NCBI GenBank assembly: GCA_013397075.1 | Contig: VWZS01009922.1 | Coordinates: forward strand, 2,920,441-2,984,440 | DNA from: Rhabdornis inornatus | Taxonomy: Eukaryota; Chordata; Aves; Passeriformes; Rhabdornithidae | Length of the DNA stretch: 64,000 nucleotides | Direction: 5' to 3' | In this document: in pieces, positions 25,662 to 36,596 of the stretch | How positions within the stretch are numbered: position 1 is the first letter of the stretch | How the letters are laid out: every line of letters starts with the position of its first letter | The notes under the pieces: model-generated | Seen by the model: only the letters and a program-made list of their open reading frames with translations | Databases searched by the model: none | What the model was told of the DNA's origin: nothing | Program-made: the position numbers and the translations under genes

Positions 25662-26653
25662 GATAGACACTGTCAGACTGGGCAATGCACAGCCAGCAGA
25701 ATAACTTTCCTTCTCACTGGCAGGTGGAGTTACAGCCTGCTCTTGGATATGGAGAAATAAAAGCAAGCCTGTTAGCTGGAGACTTTCATATCCTGCATGT
25801 AGTGAAAGCCAAGAAAGTGCCCAGGTATGGGTGGTGGTCTGTCCGCTTTCTCCCAAATGTTCGGCTCCTGGGAGATGCTAGAAGATCCTCCCCTACTGCA
25901 GAATCTGTCTCTAAGGGACATCCCTACATTCTCAGTGTGCACCCATTTAAGGACAACTACATGAATGTCCTTTTCTGTTTTCTCCCAGTTTTGTTTGAGT
26001 CATCTCCTTTGTCTTCAAGTGCCTTCAAGTGCTTTCTTAATGTCTCACACTATTTTTAACAATAGGAGCTGAACATTGAAAGAGCATAGCTAAGTGAAAT
26101 GTATGTAGAGAGAAGGGGAAGCAAAAGGAATTCTTCACCCATCCCCCCATCTGTGTGATCTGTACATCTCTGTTAATATGTAAAACACAGAGCAGCCTGT
26201 ACAACCTACATTACATGTAGAAGTTAAAGTAGGTAAGTTTTTTCCATGTGTTGCCTATGGCACTGAAAACACTGCTATTACTACAACACCCAAGCAGTAA
26301 TACAGATTACTGGTCTTTAGTGATTCTAACAAATTAATGAGAAATAGCAGACCCTGAAAAAAAGCCTTTCAGGGATCTTGCTGCCTTTCCCTGAATTCAT
26401 TTGGGCATACATTTGGGCAAGGGTATATCTTTTATCTGATTCATGAGAGCCTAGACAGCTGTTTAGAAAGAATGAAAATAGCTAACAAAGTGAAACAAAT
26501 GTTCTTAGTACTCTGAAGAAAAATAAAAGTAAGAAGGAAAGCGCTAGTCAGGGAAAGCATCCATTCAAGTATTTCCATGACAGGTAGGGGATAGAGATTA
26601 TTTTTACAGAAAAAGAATGGAAATAGGAACTAGATGTTGAGATCAGTACTTTA

Positions 26654-26685
26654 TTGGTTGGTTGGTTGGTTGGTTGGTTGGTTGG
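26654..26685. repeat. (TTGG)n microsatellite
   Basis: Eight consecutive TTGG units, followed by T-rich and TTG-rich sequence to about 26720. It is a simple repeat likely to vary in length. Confidence 0.95.
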
Positions 26686-26828
26686 ATGTTGTTTTTTTTG
26701 TTGTTGTTGTCTGTTTTTTTTTCACAAAAAATTCTGAATTCTCCATCCTTGCAAAAAAAAAGCAATTGATTTTTCCAAGATATAAAGCTGGGAAATTATA
26801 AGGATGATTGCTACTATTATGCTTTGAT

Positions 26829-26848
26829 ATTGTAGAAGCTTCTACAAT
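26829..26848. repeat. Perfect 20-bp palindrome
   Basis: ATTGTAGAAGCTTCTACAAT equals its own reverse complement over all 20 bases and is centred on a HindIII site. Chance occurrence in a 64-kb window is low but possible. It does not resemble a known motif to me. Confidence 0.9.
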
Positions 26849-27599
26849 GCTACTATAATATATTGTGCTCTGATGAGATACCATTCTCTGTAATTACAGG
26901 CCACAAAAAAGAGGCATGTTTCATAAACAATTTCAGAAGTTTTATTCTGAACTTATAAATTGCCTTTCTTTTTGTACATGCAACACAGTTCAAGTTCACT
27001 CAAACCAGCAGCAAGCTCCTCACATCTTTCATCTATGGCCATTTGTTCTTCCGGCCAGCAAGTCCTTCTGCAGCAGGATCTCTTACAGGACAAGTCACAG
27101 GGCTCCACATCTCTCTCAGCAAGCATTGCTCACCAGCACTGGAGCATGGGGAGCTTTTGGTCCAGTCCTTGAGTGAGTTTGGCTGGTTCACAGCTAACTT
27201 CTAAATGCCTGTAGGACCCTCTCAAACTGCATTTGTGTGGATGTTTATGCCAAGTGTGCCTAATTTTGGACACTGCATTTTATTGAAACTAGGATTTGAG
27301 ATACTCACATTCACATGAAACTCGTAAAAAGCCTTCCTTGAGCTCTGTTGGAGGTACGTACCCTAGGCACTTACTCACAGCAGCACTGCATCTTTCATTC
27401 ACAGACAGCATCTCCAAATTACCTGACTTTTGTCAGGTCATGGATATTTAACCAGAGAAGTGAAGAAGATTAATTTCAAGACAAGCATATATTTAAAGCC
27501 TAATTACCAGGTGCACCTCATATTTGCAACATATCTGCAATAAAATCTCTGAAAATTGGCCAGTGCTCGTGTTTATAACAGAACACCACCCAGTATCAA

Positions 27600-27940
27600 G
27601 TCAAAAGCCTTAATAAATCTAAATATATTACAGTACTTTTATTAGCTAACTATATAAATTCCTCAAGCCTTGAAATCAGCCTTGCTTTACAATAACTCAT
27701 TTTCACTAAACCATATTGATGGCAATAATTATATTTGTATATGTCAGTTCCTTTGAAGCCCCATGTCATTTTTCTGCCATTTTGCCTACAACTGATGTAA
27801 GCTAACAAGCCTATAATTAGTGGCTTGTCACACCCTCTGAATTCTGGCACAGACTTGGTATTTTCCCAGTCTTCTGGAATTTTCTGATTCCAAGGTGTTT
27901 TCTGAATATCTTTAACTGCTGATGTGTTGAAAGTCATGTG
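27600..27940 (-). mobile_element. Degraded CR1/L3-type LINE reverse-transcriptase fragment
   Basis: The minus strand encodes IPEDWENTKSVPEFRGCDKP near 27830-27880, resembling the PxDWK-A-VVPIFKKGDK motif of CR1/L3 reverse transcriptases. The flanking DNA also resembles the remembered old LINE consensus (CCAGTCTTCTGGAAT; CCTATAATTAGTGGC; AGCCTTAATAAATC). Following sequence in the same frame is scrambled by small indels, so it is an ancient inactive copy. It could extend somewhat on both sides. Confidence 0.6.
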
Positions 27941-30725
27941 TGATTCTGCCAGAATACAAGCACACCCTGCTGTATTCTGAAGAATACTTTTCTGAAATAT
28001 TTCTGCCTGTTCTGCATCACTGAGATTGCTTTTTTCTGCTTCTTCTAGTGATGGGCCTAAACCATTATCATTGTTCCTAGTAATTGAATGATTTCATATT
28101 ATCCTTGGCTGTCATTTGCATATTTTTATTTACTTATTTTCAGCACATGATGACTTCTTGCTTTTATGGATTGTTCTTTTTTTCACCATAGAAGTTGTCT
28201 TTTCAACAACTGATTCCCTTCTGCCACTGAATCATAAATGATGTTTAGTCCATCATTGACAAAGAGGAAAATGTGACACTTTTCTAACTAAATAAACATC
28301 TCTAAAATAAATTTCCGTATTTATTTTTATTTTGCTATTTCTATTTCATTTCCCATACATTTTTTCCTAATTTATCCTGCGTCAGGAATTTAATTTTCAG
28401 GATAACCAGTACATATACACCACTGGTGGCATGTGTGCAGCTCTTGCCCATATGAAACATAGTCAGATCATGGTCAGTGACCCTGAGGCAACCAAAACTT
28501 TCCATGGTAGCCATTAGTTCTCTTTTATGAACAGAGACTGTAATGCAAATCCTGAGCCAACAGCTAAATTAAAGTTATAGCAATTCTATGAATTCCAGGA
28601 GTTCCTGCCTTTTGAATATCTGCTTTTTACAACAATATCTGGTTTTACAACAAACCTGCATGTTCTTCTAAAATAATGCTATGGGGAGAAGGTAGGAATG
28701 CAGAGAATTTTTTTGCCTATTCTTCCTTTTTTCAAAACACCTGAAAATACTGATTCCTCGCCCCCTGATTTTGCCCTCAGTGGAATGGTCAGCACCAGGG
28801 CCGGAGCTAACTGGCTCAGCAAGTGCCAGAGGACTGTAGGACATTGCAAATTGGTTTTGCAGGTGACTGTCTTCTCATTGGCCCTGTCCTTGAGAGAACA
28901 GGCAAGGGTCAAATCTGTCTGTGGATTAATCAAAGTCTATGGCCCCCCTCATGGATTTCCCCTCAGCTTTGCAGAGATCCTGTATAAGCAGCCACATGTT
29001 TTCCTCCCAGTCTTTCTCAAATTTGACCTCTTTTGCTCCCAGCCTGTCCAAACTCATCTTTTCCCATTCCTGCTTCTCATTCCCAGTCCCAGCCTCCTAC
29101 ATTTTCTCACCCAGCCCAAATCTCCCCTCATTATCCCATTCTGCCCTTTCTCTATCCTTGTCCAAAACTGCTCATGTGTGCAAGCCCTAGCTCTGATTTT
29201 TCCTATATTTAAACCAAATTTATCTCTCCTTACTACCACCTGCCAGAAAAAAACGGAACATTAGGAGGCCAGGAAAAACAGAACCCAAGGCCATGACAGC
29301 CCAGAGCTGCAATTACATAGTCCAGAAGGAATGGTGTCCAGCTCAGACAGACTTTTCAAGGTATTTAGCACACAGCTGCAGCAGAGATTTACAAAGCATA
29401 GTAGCTGCATTTTTTTCTGCCCTAAAAGGTCTACAACTTGGCCATATTTGGGTTCATTTTTCTGGAGATACAAAGTATACAAAACTCATCTACAGTTAGC
29501 TTCTTGTCCCTCCTATAAGCATAGGGACCAACTGGAGCTTCCAAATGAAATACAAAAATTAACATCATAAAATAACACATATTTTCTAGCCACATTCTTG
29601 GAAGGGACTGAACTGTTTCATTTATGCACTTAAATTTCAGCTAAATGAGCAGATGCCCAGCAGGGAAACTTTTATTCCCTATTGTTACCATTTGGCAAGG
29701 TTATAAGCATAGGGAACAGGAGCTCATCATGGAAAGCATTGGACAAACAATAGATGCTGCCACTATTAATATAAATATTTTTATTTTTAGATTTCCTATA
29801 AAATCTTCATTAAGTATGCAAAGAATTTGATATACTATTCTTCACTGCAATTACATGAGCATTTGACTGAAACCTCTGGGCAATCAATGAGAGCTAATAG
29901 CACCAAGAAAGAGCAAACCAACTGCTGAGATGGATACAATTTTAGGAGATTTTGGAGGCAGCTTTATAATAACAATGTGTTATGAAATTGGATCTACTGG
30001 TTAAAAATACTGTGGGGGGTGGGGGAAGTGGGGGGGAAAGAGCAAAAATGTACTAGAAAGCTAAGGGAACTAAAGCCTCAACATCTATTAGTTGAGTTTA
30101 TTTGTCCCTTCCCACTACAGTAACCAATAATCTATTTTAACTGCATATAAGAAAACAAATAACAATGAGAATACTATAAAGTTATGAACAAAAAGATAAG
30201 CAGGGAATAGGAGATAAGAGAGACTTGAAGAAATTGTCTGCTTGGGACAGTGCATTGTACCCTAAGATTTATATTAATTACACGGGTGGACAAACAGCAG
30301 TGAGAAGAGAAGGAGTGGAAAAGTCCCCTTTCTGTGGTCCAGTAATCACTAAGTAATAAGAGCATTAAGATAGCAGATATGCACTGATACAGTTCTCTTG
30401 TGTGCTCAAGTGCATCAGAGCTGGGATCCTTCAGCCAACTGAGAATTGCACCAAGCATGGCCAAGTGCAGCCTTCACCACATGTTGTGCAGACTTAGGTT
30501 ACTCTTGTCCTCATTTTGGTTACTATATTTATCTATCTTAGAAATTCAGCTACCTTTTGCCATTTGCCTCACATCATAATATATGAGTTCTTCATGGCAA
30601 CACAGTGAGGTTGGAAAGTCTCATTTAATAGACAGGAATCTGGAAGAGCAAGACCAAGATATTGCAGTAGGAGGCCTTAAGCAGGAATTTGGCAATAATT
30701 TCTGTATTTTGCTCCCTCTGACATG
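27941..30725. other. Intergenic; no gene seen
   Basis: AT-rich unique sequence. A pyrimidine-rich interval at about 28970-29200 yields a 188-codon plus-strand ORF (28698-29264) made of low-complexity Ser/Pro/Phe/Leu translation, judged to be chance. A G-rich run lies at 30013-30036. Confidence 0.5.
30013..30036 (+). other. G-rich run, possible G-quadruplex
   Basis: Three G-runs of six, five and seven guanines lie within 24 bases in AT-rich surroundings. The seven-G run can supply two tetrad strands, so an intramolecular quadruplex is possible. No gene is nearby to give it a clear role. Confidence 0.45.
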
Positions 30726-30805
30726 AAATTACTTGCCCAAAGACACAGAATAAGTGGCAGAATCCAAGTCTAGAATGTCCTACCATAAGGCTGTAGCAAC
30801 CATCT
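30726..30805 (+). mobile_element. Probable MIR SINE remnant (3' half)
   Basis: AATTACTTGCCCAAAGACACAGAATAAGTGGCAGAATCCAAGTCTAGA follows the MIR consensus order (each piece under 20 bases compared from memory: ACTTGCCCAAGGTCACA, AGTGGCAGAGC, AACCCAGGTCT). The preceding GACAGGAATCTGGAAGA may be the more 5' ACAGATGAGGAAACTGA part with an insertion. This is an amniote-old repeat and strongly diverged. Confidence 0.55.
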
Positions 30806-31916
30806 TCCCTTAAAGCATAGGCATTTAGTGGCATCCTGACACTGCATTTCATCATTGAATGACAGTGTTTGAGACTGTTCAGGTCCAGGAATATTTGGGA
30901 AGAAACCTCTCGTCAGAGTGTTGATTCATCAAAACCAAAATGTTTTCCATGGAATGTGAAAATGTGCAGTTTAGACCCACCCAAGGATCAAAGTCATTTG
31001 GCCTAAGGTGGCTGCTGCTGTAGCCAGGTGATTGCAGACACCTCAGCTGTTTTTGGCACTTCAGCACTTCTACTCAAGGTCAGTTCAGTGCATCTGCATT
31101 GCACTTCGGGCTCTGAATGCAGCATAGGCATATGCTCTAAAAGTGGGTCATAGCTTTCAAGGTGATGAAAGCTAAATCATACAGCAATTATGCTCAGGAT
31201 CTAATCTGTTGTGCTAAGACTCTCAGTACACTTTGACTCTTAAAATAAGAACCTTTAAGTAGACTATACAATACTAGTTCAAAGCGATTGTGCTTTACCT
31301 AGTCCCAGTGCAATTACTTTTAGGTAAAACTTTAGGAAACCATTCAATCTGCAGCTGTTAGCAAAGGTCAAGTGTCTAGTTTGAAAAAAAAATAATAGTA
31401 ACAGGGGACAAGTCTGTGGTGATACTCAGTTTTGCTGACATGTCTCTGTAGATCAGACCCTTGCAGAGCTGCTGTTTACCTGGATTGTGAGACAAGCCCA
31501 AGTGTTAGGTGCTGCTCATCCACTACCTGGCTATCCCAGCAACACAAATATGTGAGAGTCCATAACATCCCTCCCTGCAATGACAACTCCTTTCTCACTG
31601 CAATTCCACCTTCAGAACTCCAAAGGCAGGAGTCCCACCTGTGCCAGCAGCGTGGGCATCTATGAGCTTCTGCAGAAAATGAGAGGTGGGCTTTTAACAC
31701 AACAGAACTGCAGGGCACAGTTTATAACATAACAGAGGGAGACATTTAGTGACACCAGTTTAGCTCTGAGTCATTACTGCCAAAACACATGGAAACAGTG
31801 TTTAATACTTCTATTTCCATAATATATAATTCCACCGTCTGGGCCTTTTAACAGTAATGTAGGTTATGAATAAGATAGATTCAGAACAATAGAAATATGA
31901 ACCTGGGTACTGATAA

Positions 31917-31943
31917 TCTTTGTTAGTTTTTAACTAACAAAGA
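31917..31943. repeat. Perfect 12-bp-arm hairpin
   Basis: TCTTTGTTAGTT and AACTAACAAAGA are exact reverse complements separated by three T. The stem is long for chance but AT-rich. No miRNA-like bulged extension was seen around it. Confidence 0.85.
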
Positions 31944-32168
31944 AACAACAGCATATAATTCTTCAATGAAAATGACTCAGAGCCTGTTTGTTTCCAGCAA
32001 GGCACCTCATAAGATATAATAGAAATAGGTGTTCCAACACTCAGTACCTTGCAAAAGCTGGGTTATGTTCATGCTTCTATATAGCTTAATGCATTAGAAT
32101 TTCAAAACTATGGCAGAAATTTGTCAATTTAAAAGCAGTCATCTTCTATCATCCTTTGAATGCTTGGA

Positions 32169-32169
32169 C

Positions 32170-32200
<31 letters not shown>

Positions 32201-32204
32201 TATG
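32169..32204. repeat. (CATA)n-(TA)n microsatellite
   Basis: About six CATA/TACA units pass into five TA units. Compound simple repeat, likely polymorphic. Confidence 0.95.
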
Positions 32205-35115
32205 TTTAATTAATGTTGTTGCAAAATTATAAGATGTGACTGATTGAGCTCATCTTTACACATTTCCACTGATAAAAACTTCCTTAAAATAAAAGGTGTC
32301 AGATGCTTTGAGAAAAGTACCCAATTTCTGTTTGCCTCCAATTGTACTGTGGGTTAGCACAAGCAAGAATTATACAGAAGAAATAATGTTCATGCTGCTG
32401 TTGGCCAGAATCCACAATATTGCTTCCAGCTTTGAGACCTAGAACATTATTTCCATATTCCTCTCTAGACAAAAGACAACTGTGGTTCAATAACCCTCAC
32501 TAATAAAGAATTAAATTCCTTTATTTTTTTTTGCACAGCAGCCAGTAGTATGGGAAAAGGCCATAAAAGGGTTATTTTCATTATAGCAAATTTTTCAAGG
32601 TCCAAGACAGCCATAAACTTGCTTTTTGTGATGATCTCCATATTGCATAAAAACATTAGCTTAAAATATAAGCTAAAGGCATTCCAGAAGAAATGGTCTC
32701 TGTAGTTCATGGATCATTGAAATCTTAAGTGTAGCAAATATTCATGGTACATAAAATACCTCTGCACCAGGATGAGATGCAAGCTTTAAGGAAGGAAGTT
32801 ATAAATTTAAAGAGAACTAAAGGGCTTAGGTAAGAAGTAGAATTCCTGGTGAGATTCCACTACAATGTAATGCATCTATGGAGAATTTCCCACATACCAC
32901 ATGAATCAAGTATTGCCAGAAAGGACCAAAGCAGCTTCAAGTCCTTCTGCCTTCCTACACCTTGCAGTTTCATAGAGCTCTCTAAATCCTTATCTTTCTT
33001 ACACCAATACGTGGACCAGATTCGCATGTCCCCAACATGGTGCAACAGACTGGTGTTTTATTGCATTTGGAGTGCTGTGAGGCAGGTCAGCCGTAAGGAA
33101 AACAGGACAATCTGCCCTCTGCAGAGCTGAGCGTGATCCATGGTGCACATCTTATCCCCTGGGATTGGGGTGCTCAGGACAGCTCTCAAGGCAGGAGCTA
33201 CAGGACTGAGAAGCAAATAAGGTGTTCTTGGGAGGAAAGAGCCTGTCCACCTTCAGCTTTACAGCGACTATCGTAGGGTTCTATCAATACTGGGGGTGAC
33301 TGGAGTTCAATGATGTTTTCCAAAATCATTACCTCAGGTATTTCTGATCTACAGCTTCTCAAGGCTCATTTGACATCTCATAAGGAGGAAGAGAATCAAA
33401 CCAACCCTTAGGTAGACATAGCACGATATGATCTGCTCCTGTATTTAATAAAAGTCACAGCAAACATCACCAAGGGACAGGGGAATTCTGGTAACTTTCC
33501 AGCCTTAAAAGCCTCTAATGTTTGCTTTTAGCTGCAGTGCTGAAAAAAGCCATTACAATGACAGAGTGACTTGAAAAGCAGCTCCTTACAGTGTCAGTGA
33601 CAGCTTACTAAGTCCTGTTTATTCTGCCTTCTCCCTAGAGTTATCAACGCAGCCGTGCAGTGAGCCACTCAGGGAAATGGATTGGATTTTATAGTCTGGG
33701 GTTTTTTCTCTTTGTTTTTGAGGTGAGGAAGTCAGACTGGACATTTAGACTGGACAAGAAGATAGGAAAAAATTTTAGGGAAGAACAAAGAGCTAGCAGG
33801 CTGGGCAAGAGGGCAACTCCTGGCTTAAGACTTCCACACATGTCAATGCCACATGAGAGATCAGCATTGCTGGCTGGAATACCTAGTAGCTCCTCTAACA
33901 GGTTCATTTTATCTTCAGAGTTTAGAAATTTTTTTAGTCTGGATTTTTATGGCACATTAAAATCTCCAAATGAGTGGTTAAACTGCTTTATCTTAGCATT
34001 TTATATACAGGACACAAAGAAGAAGAGGAACAGTCTGTTTTGATTAACAACTAATTTGATGTTTCTTGGACCAAAGGCATTGATCTGTAGCAAATATTGC
34101 TGCATTTATAATTCATAAGCACGGGGAGTGCCAAGTCCCACTAGGAGGACAGAGGTAAGATTAATTATGTGCCTTTGCTGTAAGTTTCCATATGGCACCA
34201 TATTTTGTTTAGGTTGTTTTCTGGTAAGTTTATTCTTTACTGTCAATTTTCTTAGTCTACAGTGTACACTTCTGCCATAAGGAAATTACTTGTGTATTTC
34301 ATCTTAACCTTTTATAACCTATTTGTGTTCCTGACCATCACCTCAAGTGTATCTAATCCTTAGTTTTCTCTTTGGCATCAATTTCCCAAGCAATTTCCAG
34401 TTTTTATTTTCAAATAGAAATGACTCTTTTTAGAATAGCTTCAGCTGGCTGAGTTTTGGCTAAAGACTGCCTCTGCCTGAACACTGCCCTGCAAACATTT
34501 GCTAGCACACAGGAGGAAGCATTACCTCCCTTGCAATAAGGATGCCTAAGACGGACCATGAAAGGCTTTCTGAAATTTGTTCACCCTTCGCTCTTTTGGT
34601 TTTTTTAAAAATGCAGTAAGTAACAAAAGAGAACTGGTTGCTTGGTTTATTGAAACATTTCTGAACTCTAGCAGGTTTACAAGTACACATGAGAGCTACT
34701 GCCAGCCAGCAGCTCTAGCTTTCCCCCAGGGCCTTGTGCCTGTGGCAGGAGCAGCCCTGCAGGAGCTCCTACAGTGAACAGTGGGCTGGAGGGGGTGAGC
34801 AGTGATGCCTGGTGTCATGGCTACATTTCAGCCTCAGGGGTCTCCCTCCAGAAGATTTGTTGCCAGGCTCCAGCATGTTCCCAGGTCCAAGCACCAAGAT
34901 CGCTTCCAGCAGCAAGTTGCCCCTTACAGGCAACGATTAGCTGGGAAATCAAAGGTAGTTCCTGCAGTTCCTTGGCACTGGCAAAAAGAGTGCACTTCTT
35001 GCACTGTATGTTTTGCATACATATATATATGTTATAATATGTTTATATATAATTTATATATTCCATTGCAATGAAGACTCTGAACTGAGAAACTTGAACT
35101 GTAACTGGATCAAAA

Positions 35116-35169
35116 TAGTTGGACTCAATGGTCTTAGAGGTCTTTTTCACTCAAAACAATTCTATGATT
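35116..35169 (+). mobile_element. CR1 LINE 3' terminus
   Basis: TAGTTGGACTCAATGGTCTT, then AGAGGTCTTTTTCACTCAAAACAATTCTATGATT in pieces, is the plus-strand CR1 3' tail, ending in the ATTCTATGA terminal repeat. Only the last roughly 55 bases remain, which fits the usual severe 5' truncation of CR1. Confidence 0.8.
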
Positions 35170-35473
35170 AAAAAAACTCTCAAATTTTCTCAAGCTGCAT
35201 TTTGAACTTGATTTTTTGTTAAGTCTTTTTGAACAGGAAATGGAAACAAGACTTAAAAACAACATATATATAGTGGTTTAAAGTCATGGTTCAGTGAAGA
35301 ATGTTGTGGTATGACAGATAATTTTGCCTTTTCCTTGCCCTTTGCCCTGCCTCTTTAAGCCAACCACAAGTTAATTCAACAAGCTGAGATTTACTGATCT
35401 GCTTATTAAATCATTATAAGCCCATGTTGAAACAATTTCAGCCACAGCTGAAGCTGAATCAAGGGTTCACATA

Positions 35474-35581
35474 TAAATTTTGCAGGCTGCTATAGGAATG
35501 TATCATTGTCTGCTTGTTGAAACCCCCTAAATTTTGCAAGCTACTGTGGAAACATATTCTTGTCTTCATAGCAAGCCCACA
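35474..35581. repeat. 54-bp diverged tandem duplication
   Basis: Two units starting TAAATTTTGCA-GCT, 54 bases apart (35474 and 35528), share AGCTAC/GGCTGC, GGAA, TATCATTGTC versus TATTCTTGTC and a TTGAAACCCCC versus ATAGCAAGCCC end. Divergence is around a quarter to a third, so the duplication is old. Confidence 0.7.
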
Positions 35582-36572
35582 GAAAGTGGAAATTGGGCCA
35601 CTGATAGAGACTAGATACCATATACAAAGGTTGGGCCATCTCATATTGCATAATTATGTATGCAAGTGACAGATCCAGAGGAGTCACAGATTTCTAAAAC
35701 TGGCCTTTGTTACCCAAACCCAGAGTGGCGATGCTGGAGACAACTGGTCAATTCCAATGCATCCTGTAGAATCCCAGCCTATAAAAGAGGCTGTCTGCAA
35801 TGTCAGGATTTCCTTGGCTGACTGAAGTTCTGCATCTCTACGTAAGCAGCAGCAGCACCAATGCATTTTGGCTGTGCTGAACTGGTGCTGGAGAACACTC
35901 ACCATCCTGGAGTAGGGACATCTTCCAAGCCCTGTGAGCAGCTGGGTTGGGAAGTCCTGCTGGCATGAGCTTGGAGGGCAGCCTTCCATATTAAATGTAA
36001 TGAGATGTTGATTTCTTTGAAACCTGGCAAAGTACTTCAGGTCCTTCATTGAACTGGACCCTGAGTGACCATTCTCCTCATTACACTTGCTCTCCACTTT
36101 CTCAGCCTGGTGCATATGCCAGACTGGTAAACTGCCTATAAGATTGTTCTCTAAAACAATTCAGACAAAACTAGCTTCAGTAGCTTAAAAAATATAAATA
36201 GGCCTTTGCTATTAAAGCCTGATACACTTAATCTGAAAGAGGATTGATTGGGAGTGAATGTACAAGCAAACAAACCATCTGTTGAGAGATGGCAGGGACA
36301 TGGCAGGGACACAGAAGCAGACAGAAATGTCTGTTTACACCAAAAGCAAGGCAGAAGCTTTTGATGGCTCTTTGTTGCAAAACTAGGGCCACATATACCT
36401 CTTCCCCTGGGAGTGTGTGACAGACTGGGGACAAATCAATGCCATCTAATCTGACACCTTTATGGAGAAATGTCTATATCTGAAATGGCATCTCTATAAG
36501 CAAAGGAGAAAATAAGACATTTCCAAGACAGAGATGATATAATTTTATATGCTACCATCTGCTTCATCCCAA

Positions 36573-36596
36573 TTCTCTCTCTCTCTCTGTCTCTCA
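36573..36596. repeat. (CT)n microsatellite
   Basis: A TCTCTCTC run with one G interruption near its end. Simple repeat. Confidence 0.85.

Larger units (their letters stand above)
25662..27560. other. Intergenic; no gene seen
   Basis: The stretch holds a TTGG microsatellite and a 20-bp palindrome, listed separately, and a weak exon-like block at 25724-25824 (plus) treated in the findings. No gene or larger repeat was recognised. Confidence 0.5.
30806..35115. other. Intergenic; no gene seen
   Basis: Unique AT-rich DNA with a perfect hairpin at 31917-31943 and a CATA/TA microsatellite at 32169-32204. The ORFs found are short and without domains. Confidence 0.5.

Noticed and set aside
28698..29264. 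188-codon plus-strand ORF
   Set aside because: It lies in pyrimidine-rich low-complexity DNA, gives Ser/Pro/Leu/Phe-biased translation, and has no domain, CpG promoter or splice context.
33660..34043. 127-codon plus-strand ORF
   Set aside because: Unrecognised sequence with no supporting context. ORFs of this length are expected by chance in 64 kb.
35684..36115. 143-codon minus-strand ORF
   Set aside because: No recognisable domain, no promoter or clear splice signals, and Cys/Leu clusters look compositional.
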